A model generated the notes under the pieces. The model had not been told where the DNA came from. It saw only the letters and a program-made list of their open reading frames with translations, and ran no database searches. Source: a virus. Taken from it: a DNA stretch of 64,000 nt. Positions 47,586-55,548 of the stretch are shown piece by piece. Location of the stretch: the IMG/VR virus record IMGVR_UViG_3300032236_000771, positions 21,558-85,557 of that record, one strand, 5' to 3'. The translations under genes and the position numbers were made by a program. How positions within the stretch are numbered: the first letter of the stretch is position 1; the number at the start of each line of letters is the position of its first letter.

Positions 47586-47862
47586 TCACTCAGTCATTAC
47601 CGACCACGACAAAGCCCTTGGAGTATGTAGCCATTGTGGCCTAGACTTTGCCCTATGGCCAACAGCAGACCAAGACACATTCTCTGGTGGGGCATACCTC
47701 ACGGGCTGGAACGAAGGCAAGGCCTTTGGAGCAGCCAAGAAGCACGAGGAGATTGTGGCCTTCATCAAGGGATACCTCAACACCTGGTCCCGACCAACAG
47801 CCTTGAATTTTAGGCGTGAGTTGGAGAATCTCATCCAGCACATTGAGAGCGACATCAAGTAA
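47578..47862 (+). CDS. Zinc-finger protein, last gene of the rightward arm
   Basis: The product is 94 residues from the ATG at 47578 (MCNHSVITDHDKALGVCSHC), with Cys/His near the start that could form one zinc site, then a helical C-terminal half. An ATGTGTAA overlap ties it to the gene before. A terminator follows four bases after its stop. Confidence 0.55.
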   Translation: MCNHSVITDHDKALGVCSHCGLDFALWPTADQDTFSGGAYLTGWNEGKAFGAAKKHEEIVAFIKGYLNTWSRPTALNFRRELENLIQHIESDIK

Positions 47863-47865
47863 AGC

Positions 47866-47896
47866 AAAAGACCCCAGCATCTAGCCGGGGTCTTTT
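47866..47896. terminator. Bidirectional terminator between converging arms
   Basis: AAAAGACCCC pairs with GGGGTCTTTT over ten pairs around an 11-base loop, with A and T runs at the ends, between the last plus-strand gene and the NrdH gene. It can stop both arms. Confidence 0.85.
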
Positions 47897-47910
47897 CGCA
47901 AAGCCGAAGA

Positions 47911-48132
47911 CTAAGCAGCCAAAGCCTGTAGCTTATCTAGACGGAAGCCAGCCCACTTGTCAGCATCAGTAATCACAACAGGAGCGGCCTTGAAGCCGAG
48001 GTCTTGAACCATAGCCAAAGCCTCAGAGTCCTTCGACAAATCCACCACGTCGTAGTCCAAGTTGTTCTTGTCGAGCCAGCGTTTAGTCTGGTCGCAAGCC
48101 ACACAATTAGGGTTGGTATAGACGATAGTCAT
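47911..48132 (-). CDS. nrdH: NrdH-type glutaredoxin
   Basis: The product is 73 residues from MTIVYTNPNCVACDQTK at 48132; a longer frame to 48174 lacks a ribosome site. The redox site is CVAC (Cys10-Cys13), followed by DKNNLDYDVVDLSKD, KAAPVVITDADKWAGF and a closing helix, all typical. NrdH supplies electrons to class Ib ribonucleotide reductase. No reductase gene is in the window, so it may serve a host enzyme or one outside it. Confidence 0.85.
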   Translation of the reverse strand: MTIVYTNPNCVACDQTKRWLDKNNLDYDVVDLSKDSEALAMVQDLGFKAAPVVITDADKWAGFRLDKLQALAA

Positions 48133-48403
48133 TGTTCGTTCCTTACTTCCCAAGCCGATAGGCAAGAGAGACAAAATGGTGGTTCGGGGGAATCCTCAAG
48201 AAGCAAAGTCGTAAGCCGATGTCCAAGCAAGCAAGTCCAAGTTTTAGCGATAGCCAAAGCCGAAGTCCGTTCAGAAGCAAAGCCATACCACAAAGACATA
48301 TCAGAAAGCCGATTTGTTTGTGTTGGGCGAGGATGCCCACCGATTTGATGGGACTACCATTGTCTTATGGCGAAGCCAAAGACCCTTCTGCTAACTACGG
48401 AAA
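48133..48403. other. Repetitive intergenic region
   Basis: These 271 bases hold no convincing gene. The words AAGCCGA and AAGCCAAAG recur (48154, 48210, about 48255, 48308, 48373), with TTGTTTGTGTTGG at 48314. A weak hydrophobic frame on the minus strand and a 62-codon plus frame lack ribosome sites. The pattern suggests a decayed or regulatory repeat region. Confidence 0.45.
48314..48326 (+). repeat. TTGTTTGTGTTGG element, copy 4
   Basis: Exact copy in the intergenic region right of NrdH, in the same orientation as the other three although the neighbouring genes here run leftward. Confidence 0.5.
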
Positions 48404-48898
48404 CTAAGAAGCCAAAGCAGGTTCTTCAAGAAGCTCGGCCAAGTTAGAGTGCATCCTAGTGCGGTCCATCACATAGCGGTTAGTCCCAGAGAAGCTGCGA
48501 ACCTCAGAGTATTTGTTCCATTCGGCCTTCGAGAACCAGCCCACGATGTCAATGGAGTTAGGTGACGCCTTGCGACACAGGATGCCAAAATCAGCACGTA
48601 GGAATCTGGTGGTCTGGATAAACAACGTGGCATTGGCGTCTTCACGTGTCTTGACCTGGATTGAACCGACATCGGTCTTGAAGTCCCGGCCATCATCTCG
48701 GTTGGTGAACATCATGGTTGAGACAGCCCACTCAAAGTGCTTGGATACCGCAGCTTCGCCCATCGCCCCTAGTCGGTCAATGTCTAGTGCTGTGCCAGAG
48801 TGATACTTAGGTGGGACTGCGATGCCTGCCGAGTGGTGTCGAATGAGAGCCAAACGCTCAATCTGTTCCATCTCTTCTGGGGTGAATTCAATTATCAT
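48404..48898 (-). CDS. PD-(D/E)xK-type nuclease-like protein
   Basis: The product is 164 residues from MIIEFTPEEMEQIERLALIR at 48898. Residues about 45-100 have LGAMGEAAVSKHFEW, DGRDFKTDVGSIQVKT and LFIQTTRFLRADFGI. The D...V-x-x-I-Q-V-K-T strand corresponds to a nuclease core with Q-x-K replacing E-x-K, as in some restriction and VRR-type enzymes. It could be a DNA-end or restriction-type nuclease. Assignment is by motif only. Confidence 0.5.
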   Translation of the reverse strand: MIIEFTPEEMEQIERLALIRHHSAGIAVPPKYHSGTALDIDRLGAMGEAAVSKHFEWAVSTMMFTNRDDGRDFKTDVGSIQVKTREDANATLFIQTTRFLRADFGILCRKASPNSIDIVGWFSKAEWNKYSEVRSFSGTNRYVMDRTRMHSNLAELLEEPALAS

Positions 48899-48977
48899 TT
48901 TTGCCGTAAATACCTGAAATAGCCGGGACACGCTGTTCCATGGTATTGCCCTCTCTGTTATCTGATATAACTTTTTG

Positions 48978-50480
48978 CTAGTCCTCGATGGCACTCTTAA
49001 TAATCATAGTGGTTTGAGCCTCTGGAATTGGCTGCTCCATCTCCTTCAAAACCTGTGCTTTGTCACCAAAAATTGCACTCAAAACTCCACCGCTAGACTG
49101 ACGCTCTGCGGTGATTGTAATGCGTTCTTTGTTCTGCTCCAACTCGTTCACAGTCTTCACAAGTTTGAACAAACGGTCTACTTCTTGCGACACGTTTGGG
49201 TCTGCGTATCCACCGTTCAATTCCTCTGCATACCGCATGAATGCTACTCTCTGGCCTTGCATCTCAATGATTGAGGTCAGCAATGACTTGAGCTGGTCAC
49301 GGCTCTTTACTTCGATTGGAAGGTTGAATGCACACGTGGTATCAGGCTTGAATGCGGGGCAATTTGCCGCTACAAAACAGGTGTTGCACTGTCGCAAACT
49401 GCCGTATTGGCTCTGCACCACTGGGACATCTTTGAGGACATCTTTACCGTCTTCGGTCTCGACAATTGTCTTCATTTGATACCCAAAAACAGGCATCGAA
49501 ACGACCTCATTTGGGTCTCTTTCGACTAGTTCTGTGCGTTCCACTTTCCGCATTTCAGAACCACTGTTATCAGAAGGACCTATGCCTAATTCCATCAAAC
49601 TGGTGTATAGGGTGTCCTCACTGTTATCAGATATCTCAGGCTGTTTTCCGCCTTGGATGACTCGTAGGTCTGGCTTTTCTTTATCCATTTTCGCTTCTAA
49701 CTGGAGGTATGACCATACAGTTATCTGTGCGGTCTCTTCATTGTCGTCTTCTAGGAACTTCTGGAAATCGAATCCAGCCTTCTCTACGATGCCCTTGTAT
49801 CGTGGTCTGGCTTGGTCTCGGTTTGCCTTTGGGTATCTGACTAGTTTACTGCCATCCCAAATGATTGTCTCGCCTCGTCGCATTGGCGACAACCAGGCTA
49901 GTGTGCTGGTGGTGTCGAATGGGATTTGGCGTAGGTTGTCTGGCTTGGCTACCGCTAGGCCATGGAACTTGACTGGGTGCTGTGCCTTTAGGCCACGGGT
50001 GATGCCCGCTAGGGATGGGGTGGATTCGATGGCACTGCCGGGGATGGCGATGTTCTGATACTCTCGTGCCCAATCCCTCAGCAACAACTGGTTGTAGTTC
50101 TCGTGCCAAACCACAATCATCTTTGGGTCGTTCTCAAATGCCAGTCGCTGGTTGAGTATCCATGGCAACCCCATGACCTGTGAATCGAACTCCACCCAGC
50201 CTTCAATGCGGTCGTAGTTGAGGGCTACAAAATCCTCGTAATCAGCGGCAAAATCTTCCAACTCAGCTCGTGAGAGGTTGGCCTTGTCTGCTTGGGATGC
50301 CCCTGAATCTACCCATACCTTCATGTTTGGCAGGAAGTGTTCGCCAATTAGGTATGGCTTGGTCTTGGGTAGGCCACGCTTCTTGAGGCCCCAGAAATTC
50401 AACTGAACGTGCTGTACGCCTGCTCGTTCCAATGTGGTGCGGTTGGATGGAATCTCAGTACCGCCAAATAGAATTGTCAC
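48978..50480 (-). CDS. DpdA-like (tRNA-guanine-transglycosylase-type) protein with helical tail
   Basis: The 500-residue product starts with a GTG that overlaps the upstream stop (GTGA). Residues about 50-260 show a TIM-barrel-like run with VWVDSGASQADKANLS, WVEFDSQVMGLPWI, IAIPGSAIESTPS, KFHGLAVAKPDNLRQIPF and STLAWLSPMRRG, patterns shared with phage DpdA/TGT-type proteins that place 7-deazaguanine bases in DNA. A Cys cluster (QCNTCFVAANCPAFKPDTTC) and a helical C-terminal part (LKSLLTSIIEMQGQRVAFMR) follow. It is likely a base-exchange enzyme with a fused DNA- or protein-binding part. Identification is tentative. Confidence 0.45.
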   Translation of the reverse strand: MTILFGGTEIPSNRTTLERAGVQHVQLNFWGLKKRGLPKTKPYLIGEHFLPNMKVWVDSGASQADKANLSRAELEDFAADYEDFVALNYDRIEGWVEFDSQVMGLPWILNQRLAFENDPKMIVVWHENYNQLLLRDWAREYQNIAIPGSAIESTPSLAGITRGLKAQHPVKFHGLAVAKPDNLRQIPFDTTSTLAWLSPMRRGETIIWDGSKLVRYPKANRDQARPRYKGIVEKAGFDFQKFLEDDNEETAQITVWSYLQLEAKMDKEKPDLRVIQGGKQPEISDNSEDTLYTSLMELGIGPSDNSGSEMRKVERTELVERDPNEVVSMPVFGYQMKTIVETEDGKDVLKDVPVVQSQYGSLRQCNTCFVAANCPAFKPDTTCAFNLPIEVKSRDQLKSLLTSIIEMQGQRVAFMRYAEELNGGYADPNVSQEVDRLFKLVKTVNELEQNKERITITAERQSSGGVLSAIFGDKAQVLKEMEQPIPEAQTTMIIKSAIED

Positions 50481-50965
50481 TCGAAGTTCAGGCTCTCTGT
50501 GCGGAGTAGTCGGGCATCTTTGGTGCGGACTTGGTTCTGTGTCTTGACCGCTTCCTCAATCTCATCCCACGTGCGAATCTTCTTCGGGGCATCTGGGCGG
50601 AACTCTAGGCGAGTGTATGCTGGCACGGCAAACAGAACGCTTGGGATGCCTTGGTCAAATGCGAATACCCAGTGCTTTGGGTTATTGGTGATGAACAACT
50701 CGATTGGGCCACGGGCACGAGCGTACTTGATTTGTCGCTCTGCTAGGTCTTCGCCCTCGAGGCCAACTGATGAATCAATCAGTAGGTCGTAATCAACTAC
50801 CTTGTTGATGTCGAACCAATACTCTGCCTCATCCTTGGTCATCTCGGTCATGTATTGGATGCGGTTCCAGGATGATAGGGCACCGACCATAACGACGCCC
50901 TCACGAATAGGCTCATCATTACGGGGACCGCGTAATACACCTTCTAGTTCAACGAGTATTTGAAT
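50477..50965 (-). CDS. HAD-like protein, apparently with an ATT start
   Basis: The clear frame extends upstream of the first ATG (50890) to an ATT at 50965 that has AGGAG six bases before it and is preceded by the upstream stop codon. The extension reads QILVELEGVLRGPRNDEPIR, i.e. the HAD motif I position with E-L-E-G in place of D-x-D-G. DLLIDSSVGLEGEDLAERQI and PIELFITNNPKHWVFAF follow, then IPSVLFAVPAYTRLEFRPDA. The total is 162 residues. It may be a nucleotidase-like or inactive HAD. It overlaps the DpdA-like gene by four bases, so the two are a pair. Confidence 0.55.
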   Translation of the reverse strand: MQILVELEGVLRGPRNDEPIREGVVMVGALSSWNRIQYMTEMTKDEAEYWFDINKVVDYDLLIDSSVGLEGEDLAERQIKYARARGPIELFITNNPKHWVFAFDQGIPSVLFAVPAYTRLEFRPDAPKKIRTWDEIEEAVKTQNQVRTKDARLLRTESLNFE

Positions 50966-50974
50966 TTTGTGCTC

Positions 50975-51844
50975 CTATGCGTAGTACGTGGCGGCTCTCC
51001 GAATTAGTGTCGATGCGTCTGGCATTTCAGGGGCAACGCTACCACCATACCCCTTTATCTTACGTAGTAAATCGATGGCTCCTGAACGCTTACCTGCTTG
51101 CCAGCGGTAATTGTAGAAATCTGCGTATCCCTCGCCTGATGGGGAAAACGCCTGACTACGACCGAGGTGAATCTCATCGTAAAGGGCACTACCTTGGCTC
51201 ACGGCGTTCATCATACGGGCTTCGGCATTGCGACGGTTAGCATCGTTGTGCGAAACCTGTGCGTCATTCAGAGCTGCGGTTAGACGGGTGCTAATCTGTT
51301 GGGCACGGTTGTAGTCTGCCAATGCCACGTTGTCCCACGCCTTGTTGTGTGGTGGCTGTGCTGATGGGTCTGGGTAAACGGTCCACTCGTCATACTGCAG
51401 GTCGTATGCTGCGTATGGCTTGATGGCACGAATGTCGGTGGCACCGGGATTGGTGAAAAACGTCAGTTCGTAACCGTTCCAGTTCTCGGTCTGTGGCTGT
51501 AGGTCATTGCGGTAATCGTCATTGAGTTGGTTGCTAATCTCTTTGTCTGACAATCCACGAAACTCTGGGTTGGCCTTACGGAACTGCTCGTAATTGACTC
51601 CTACGAGGCAGTCTAGGTCGCCTGGCTGACGAGCTGCTGACCATTGGTATGACACGCCAGAACCCGCCAACCACGGATGTGCCCACATCTCGGCGTGTCG
51701 ATACTTTTGGTTGAGGAATCCATACAGGAGCGAGGTGATGCCCTGACGAACCCATGAACGCAATCCACGACCCTCAAATAGGGTGGGGTCCAGCGTTGGA
51801 GCGGGTGTGCTGAAATAAGAGGTTGGGTTCGGCACACTAGTCAT
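50975..51844 (-). CDS. Nucleotidyltransferase-like protein
   Basis: The 289-residue protein has WLAGSGVSYQWSAARQPGDL, continuing as DCLVGVNYEQF: a G-S...D-x-D nucleotidyltransferase-like core. YELTFFTNPGATDIRAIKPY comes later, and then an Ala/Asn-rich helix. It starts MTSVPNPTSYFST. It lies just upstream of the HAD-like and DpdA-like genes and may be part of the same modification system. Substrate unknown. Confidence 0.5.
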   Translation of the reverse strand: MTSVPNPTSYFSTPAPTLDPTLFEGRGLRSWVRQGITSLLYGFLNQKYRHAEMWAHPWLAGSGVSYQWSAARQPGDLDCLVGVNYEQFRKANPEFRGLSDKEISNQLNDDYRNDLQPQTENWNGYELTFFTNPGATDIRAIKPYAAYDLQYDEWTVYPDPSAQPPHNKAWDNVALADYNRAQQISTRLTAALNDAQVSHNDANRRNAEARMMNAVSQGSALYDEIHLGRSQAFSPSGEGYADFYNYRWQAGKRSGAIDLLRKIKGYGGSVAPEMPDASTLIRRAATYYA

Positions 51845-51853
51845 GTAACTAGT

Positions 51854-52144
51854 TTATTCGCTGGCTGGCTGGCTTTCTGGCTGAATGCCACGCTCTTTTA
51901 GGGCGTCTGCCACTCGGTCCGCTGGTGTTGGCTGAACTGGGCTCAGAATCTTTGCTAGGCGAGTGGCGATGCGGTCTACCATGATTGAGGATTCCATCTC
52001 CTGGACAATCTCCCGCATTGCGGTGAACATCTCGTAAGTGGTTGCCTTGTGACCAGCCTCTAGGTCTTTTGGAACCTCAGGGTAGGTGCTGAACGTGCCA
52101 TCCGAATTTGCGGTGACTAGAAAATAAAAATTGACGTCTGCCAT
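51854..52144 (-). CDS. Hypothetical protein
   Basis: The 96-residue product has MADVNFYFLVTANSDGTFST and a helix AMREIVQEMESSIMVDRIAT, with AAGGAG before the ATG. It looks like a small alpha/beta protein. Function unknown. Confidence 0.55.
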   Translation of the reverse strand: MADVNFYFLVTANSDGTFSTYPEVPKDLEAGHKATTYEMFTAMREIVQEMESSIMVDRIATRLAKILSPVQPTPADRVADALKERGIQPESQPASE

Positions 52145-52153
52145 GTGTTCTCC

Positions 52154-52720
52154 TTAGTACATCCCCATAATCTTACGCTTACGCTGGACAACTTCTCCGT
52201 GGTAAGGGCAGAAATTACAGGTGAAAATTTTAGGGCCATCTAGGTGTTCTGGCTTTGGCAGATTCAGGTCTGCACGTTCCTTGGCGGTGTCTGGCAGTAG
52301 TCGCTTGGAATCCGACTGATAGTCTCCGCAGTCATCCTTTGGGCGATTGTGGCGTTGCCAGCAATCCATGGCGTCCTGTGCAAACTGCATCTTGGTGTCG
52401 TAGAACGACTTCTCTGGGTCTAGTTCGTCTAGACCTGCTGAACCGCCCTTACCGAGCTGGTCCAATACGGCCTTACGTTGCTCAGGATTCATCCAGGTTT
52501 TTACTGGAACCTTGAACAACTTACCCACGTGCGGGTCGCCTGAAGGGAACTTGTGATTCTGCAGAGAAATCTCTAGCAGATAATCCCGGTCCGATGGACC
52601 TTCGTAGTCTGGGAGTTCTTCCCACGTCTCGCATACCAAACAACGTAGTAGGCGAATGACTGGGCCGTCAATTGGTTTAGAACCGATTAGTGGCTTGCCG
52701 CTGGCGTCTAGTAGACCCAT
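52154..52720 (-). CDS. Zinc-finger protein
   Basis: The 188-residue product has LLRCLVCETWEELPDYEG near the start and IFTCNFCPYHGEVVQRKRK at the end, giving two C/H zinc sites. The middle is acidic and helical (DAMDCWQRHNRPKDDCGDYQ). AAGGAG precedes the start. Function unknown; a DNA-binding or adaptor role is possible. Confidence 0.55.
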   Translation of the reverse strand: MGLLDASGKPLIGSKPIDGPVIRLLRCLVCETWEELPDYEGPSDRDYLLEISLQNHKFPSGDPHVGKLFKVPVKTWMNPEQRKAVLDQLGKGGSAGLDELDPEKSFYDTKMQFAQDAMDCWQRHNRPKDDCGDYQSDSKRLLPDTAKERADLNLPKPEHLDGPKIFTCNFCPYHGEVVQRKRKIMGMY

Positions 52721-52755
52721 TTGTGCTCCTTATTAGTTTCCGAATTATGGCTTAG

Positions 52756-52971
52756 TTATTCGCCGCGAGCTCCATCGTGGCCCTTTGAGAACTCTTCGTT
52801 CTTGGTGTTTGCTTTACGCATGTATTCGTATGACAAATCGATGGCTTCATCTGGACCACCAACGTTGTTGAGACGGTTCATGAACTCATCGCTCTCGTTG
52901 TGCATCTTCGCCTTCTTGAGGGCTTCCAATGCTTTTGCGATGTGGAATCGTGGGTCAGTTCCGTATGACAT
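52756..52971 (-). CDS. Small helical protein
   Basis: The 71-residue product is helical and charged (RFHIAKALEALKKAKMHNES, EAIDLSYEYMRKANTKNEEF). Function unknown. Confidence 0.5.
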   Translation of the reverse strand: MSYGTDPRFHIAKALEALKKAKMHNESDEFMNRLNNVGGPDEAIDLSYEYMRKANTKNEEFSKGHDGARGE

Positions 52972-52984
52972 GATTACGTCCCTA

Positions 52985-53263
52985 CTAGTTTCCGTGCTTT
53001 GGCGAGGTCAACCAGTGGTCCTCTAGTTCATCTCGACTACTGGCTGAGAATCCACAGTGCTTGCCACGGATAGTTTCGTTATTGCACTCGTAACCGCTGC
53101 CTCCATCTCCGTACCACTTATCGAAGCAGTCGTTGCACTCATCGTCCATTCCAGCTTCGCTTACTGGGGTTGGCTTACCGCAACTAATGCAGTTAAAAGT
53201 ATCGGGAGTTGCCTTTGCCTTTTCGTAAAGGTCCTGACGAACTTCGTGATTACGGTTATCCAT
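52985..53263 (-). CDS. Zinc-finger protein with two CxxC sites
   Basis: The 92-residue product has FNCISCGKPTPVSEAG, ECNDCFDKWYG and GYECNNETIRGKHCGF, a pattern of three Cys pairs plus His near the end (DHWLTSPKH). Function unknown. Confidence 0.55.
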   Translation of the reverse strand: MDNRNHEVRQDLYEKAKATPDTFNCISCGKPTPVSEAGMDDECNDCFDKWYGDGGSGYECNNETIRGKHCGFSASSRDELEDHWLTSPKHGN

Positions 53264-53265
53264 GA

Positions 53266-53478
53266 TTACTTTCCTGGGTTGACTTTAGCGTCGTCTGGGA
53301 ACTCGCTGGTCAAGAAACCGTATCCGTAGAATGGGTTTAGTGACTGGCGGTTGTCTAGGGTCTTCTCGTGACCGTCTAGGTCTAGAACCTCAGTGTCTGG
53401 GCGTACCTTGCGATACTTGCCGTCAGTTGCACCCTTTGCGAGGCTTTCGTTCATCGAACGGGAAGTGTTAACTGCCAT
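53266..53478 (-). CDS. Small hypothetical protein
   Basis: The product is 70 residues from MAVNTSRSMNESLAKG at 53478, with AGGAAAG upstream; a longer frame overlaps the next gene and is rejected. It contains EVLDLDGHEKTLDNRQSLNP and YGYGFLTSEF. It is probably disordered. Function unknown. Confidence 0.5.
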   Translation of the reverse strand: MAVNTSRSMNESLAKGATDGKYRKVRPDTEVLDLDGHEKTLDNRQSLNPFYGYGFLTSEFPDDAKVNPGK

Positions 53479-53480
53479 GA

Positions 53481-53738
53481 TTACTTCTTTCCTGTGTGCT
53501 TTACTCGTGCTCGAAGAACAGGTCCTTCGGCGTCCAATGAGGTGTGTCCTGGGCCACCCTCTTCCCAAGGGTGAAGGTAGGTGTCAAATCCTGGGTGGTT
53601 TTCGTACGTTGTATACCCTAGTTCAGGATTTACTTCTGCACTCGACCAATTCTTAGGGGCTTGGGCCATGTCGATGGACCCGTATAGGGGTAGACGACGG
53701 GCGGGGTCACCTGCACGGTTTGGGACGGCTTCGGCCAT
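53481..53738 (-). CDS. Hypothetical Pro/Gly-rich protein
   Basis: The 85-residue product starts MAEAVPNRAGDPARRLPLYG at a TAATG junction and is rich in Pro, Gly and Glu. Like its neighbours to 56263 it looks largely unstructured. These may be virion-internal or ejected proteins, but that is a guess. Confidence 0.5.
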   Translation of the reverse strand: MAEAVPNRAGDPARRLPLYGSIDMAQAPKNWSSAEVNPELGYTTYENHPGFDTYLHPWEEGGPGHTSLDAEGPVLRARVKHTGKK

Positions 53739-53971
53739 TAGGACCACTTACCTTTCAATCGTTCACCCTTGCGTCGAGCTGCACAGTTTAGGCACAATCC
53801 CTTGTAACTGCTGAGTGCTTGAACAGGGTCCATAATTATGTTGCAACCTGGACATGGGGCTGACCCACGGTACAGGGTTGTGCCCTTCTCGTCTTTATAG
53901 TTTAGAGTAGCATTTTTTGCGATTTGATACGCCTGCAACTCTAGGGTTTCGCTACCGTCTCCGTCAAACAT
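53738..53971 (-). CDS. Small zinc-ribbon protein
   Basis: The 77-residue product has APCPGCNIIMDPVQALSS and GLCLNCAARRKGERL, a two-CxxC ribbon. TAATG junctions on both sides tie it to its neighbours. Function unknown. Confidence 0.55.
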   Translation of the reverse strand: MFDGDGSETLELQAYQIAKNATLNYKDEKGTTLYRGSAPCPGCNIIMDPVQALSSYKGLCLNCAARRKGERLKGKWS

Positions 53972-54567
53972 TACTTGCCACCAACCTTGCCTCGTTCGGC
54001 TTCCTGTGGTGGGAAGGTCTCGTTGATAATGCTGGTGTTTCGGCCCTTGGCGGCCTTGCGGTAACTGGCTCGAGCGTCCATGGTGCGGTTCCAGTGGTGC
54101 TGGAATGCACTCATCGACTGTGCGTAGGCTCGTTTGTCGCCACCGTGCATGTCTTGGGCAATACCCTGCCAGTGCGAAATTTGATTGCGGATGCGGTCTA
54201 CATCTACACCCTCTGGGCTACCGTGAACTCCCTGAATGATGTCTGCCAAACGGCTCTGTGGGCGGTTCTTCTTGACCGCCTGCTCCATGGTCAGACCACC
54301 TTTTATCGACTGGTCAATCTCACCTGGGTATGGGTTGAACAGCTCTGGGTTGGTGCTACGGTACTTGTTTAGACGTAGGTGGAGCTGCATCATCTGGCTA
54401 ACTGCATTGTCACGTGCACGGACTCGTGGGTCTTCTGAAGTTGAGTTACCCATGATGTCCCAACGGTCACCCTCCTGCGAGGCTGGTGAAGTTAGAGCGG
54501 CATAACGCTTTAGGGCCTCTGGGTCAGAGGCGGTGTACTCGACTGGTTGGTAGACTCTCTTAGGCAT
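53971..54567 (-). CDS. Helical hypothetical protein
   Basis: The 198-residue product is rich in Arg, Ser and Gln with helical parts (NAVSQMMQLHLRLNKYRSTN, AFQHHWNRTMDARASYRKAA). No domain recognised. It is in a run of overlapping genes that may encode minor virion or DNA-associated proteins. Confidence 0.5.
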   Translation of the reverse strand: MPKRVYQPVEYTASDPEALKRYAALTSPASQEGDRWDIMGNSTSEDPRVRARDNAVSQMMQLHLRLNKYRSTNPELFNPYPGEIDQSIKGGLTMEQAVKKNRPQSRLADIIQGVHGSPEGVDVDRIRNQISHWQGIAQDMHGGDKRAYAQSMSAFQHHWNRTMDARASYRKAAKGRNTSIINETFPPQEAERGKVGGK

Positions 54568-55019
54568 TAGTCGCTTCCTAAACTATTTCGTGATGAACCT
54601 GAGTATCCAGCAGGGCTTCCAGAATACCACGAAACACGTGGCTCCATGTAGACACGGTCCAACGAAATAACGTCGTAAATGTCTGGCTGGGTACGGTCGC
54701 CAAAACCTTCACGGTCTGGGAACAGGCGGATTTGTGGCAGTGGTGGGCGAACAACTGCTTGCAACTGGGCACCGGGCAACGATGATGCCATCAGTGCCTG
54801 CTGGGTCAAACGCTCCATGTTCGATGCCCATGGACCGTTGTATGACCATGCTGGTGGGGCGTCAAAAACGTCGTTCTGTGGGTTTAGTGCTTGGTCTGGG
54901 GCAAACCTAGGTTGCTGGGATAGGATGCTCTCTGCTCCACCAATGCCAAATGCTGGGCTCTCGCCTGGCTGGCGGACCCATGGCTTGCGGTAATACCAAC
55001 CGTCAAAAGGAGCGGGCAT
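54567..55019 (-). CDS. Pro/Gln-rich hypothetical protein
   Basis: The product is 150 residues from MPAPFDGWYYRKPWVRQPG at 55019 (TAATG junction). It is rich in Pro, Gln, Ser and Trp with little regular structure and has Tyr/Arg-rich segments (IYDVISLDRVYMEPRVSWYS). It may be structural. Function unknown. Confidence 0.5.
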   Translation of the reverse strand: MPAPFDGWYYRKPWVRQPGESPAFGIGGAESILSQQPRFAPDQALNPQNDVFDAPPAWSYNGPWASNMERLTQQALMASSLPGAQLQAVVRPPLPQIRLFPDREGFGDRTQPDIYDVISLDRVYMEPRVSWYSGSPAGYSGSSRNSLGSD

Positions 55020-55546
55020 TATGACCACACTGGCTTTAGGTAGGCGAGGGCGTTTGCTCTCATAACGTTTATCTGGCCAGGCATGTTGGCCACAGTGTTT
55101 GCCTTGCCATCATTGACTAGGTGTGGGGCTGGGGTCAGCATTACGTTAGGGGCTGAACGTGGCATCATCCACATCTGGGATTGTGGGTCATACTTGGCCC
55201 GTGCCTCACGCTTGAGGCCCATCTGGTCGTTGAACTCTGCTGGCCAGAAATAGGCAGAAGGCTCAATACGCTCACCCTTGTGAACACCACGCTGGTAGGA
55301 CTTCTGTCCTACACGAGACTTGATGCTGTCGAGGAGGCGGTCATCGCGACGTGAGCGAATCGTTCCGAGGTAGCCGTCAGGGTATTCTGCTGACGGAACA
55401 CTACCAGTACCAATGCGAATGGCGTCCAGTTCGCCACGAGCTACTGGAACGCCTTGGCCACCTTGGTTGTTGTAACCGTAGAAACCGCCATTACCTAGCG
55501 ACTGCCAGTTCTGGTTTGGTGAGTAGTTGTTTACTGGACCTGCCAT
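55019..55546 (-). CDS. Asn/Gly-rich hypothetical protein
   Basis: The 175-residue product has a Gly/Asn/Gln-rich start (NQNWQSLGNGGFYGYNNQGG), then a basic helical centre (RDDRLLDSIKSRVGQKSYQR) and a Met-rich stretch (QMWMMPRSAPNVML). It starts with ATGGCAGG. Function unknown. Confidence 0.5.
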   Translation of the reverse strand: MAGPVNNYSPNQNWQSLGNGGFYGYNNQGGQGVPVARGELDAIRIGTGSVPSAEYPDGYLGTIRSRRDDRLLDSIKSRVGQKSYQRGVHKGERIEPSAYFWPAEFNDQMGLKREARAKYDPQSQMWMMPRSAPNVMLTPAPHLVNDGKANTVANMPGQINVMRANALAYLKPVWS

Positions 55547-55548
55547 GA

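Noticed and set aside
48143-48340. Hydrophobic minus-strand frame in the repeat-rich gap
   Set aside because: No ribosome site; its hydrophobic look comes from the repeated AAGCC words read in reverse.
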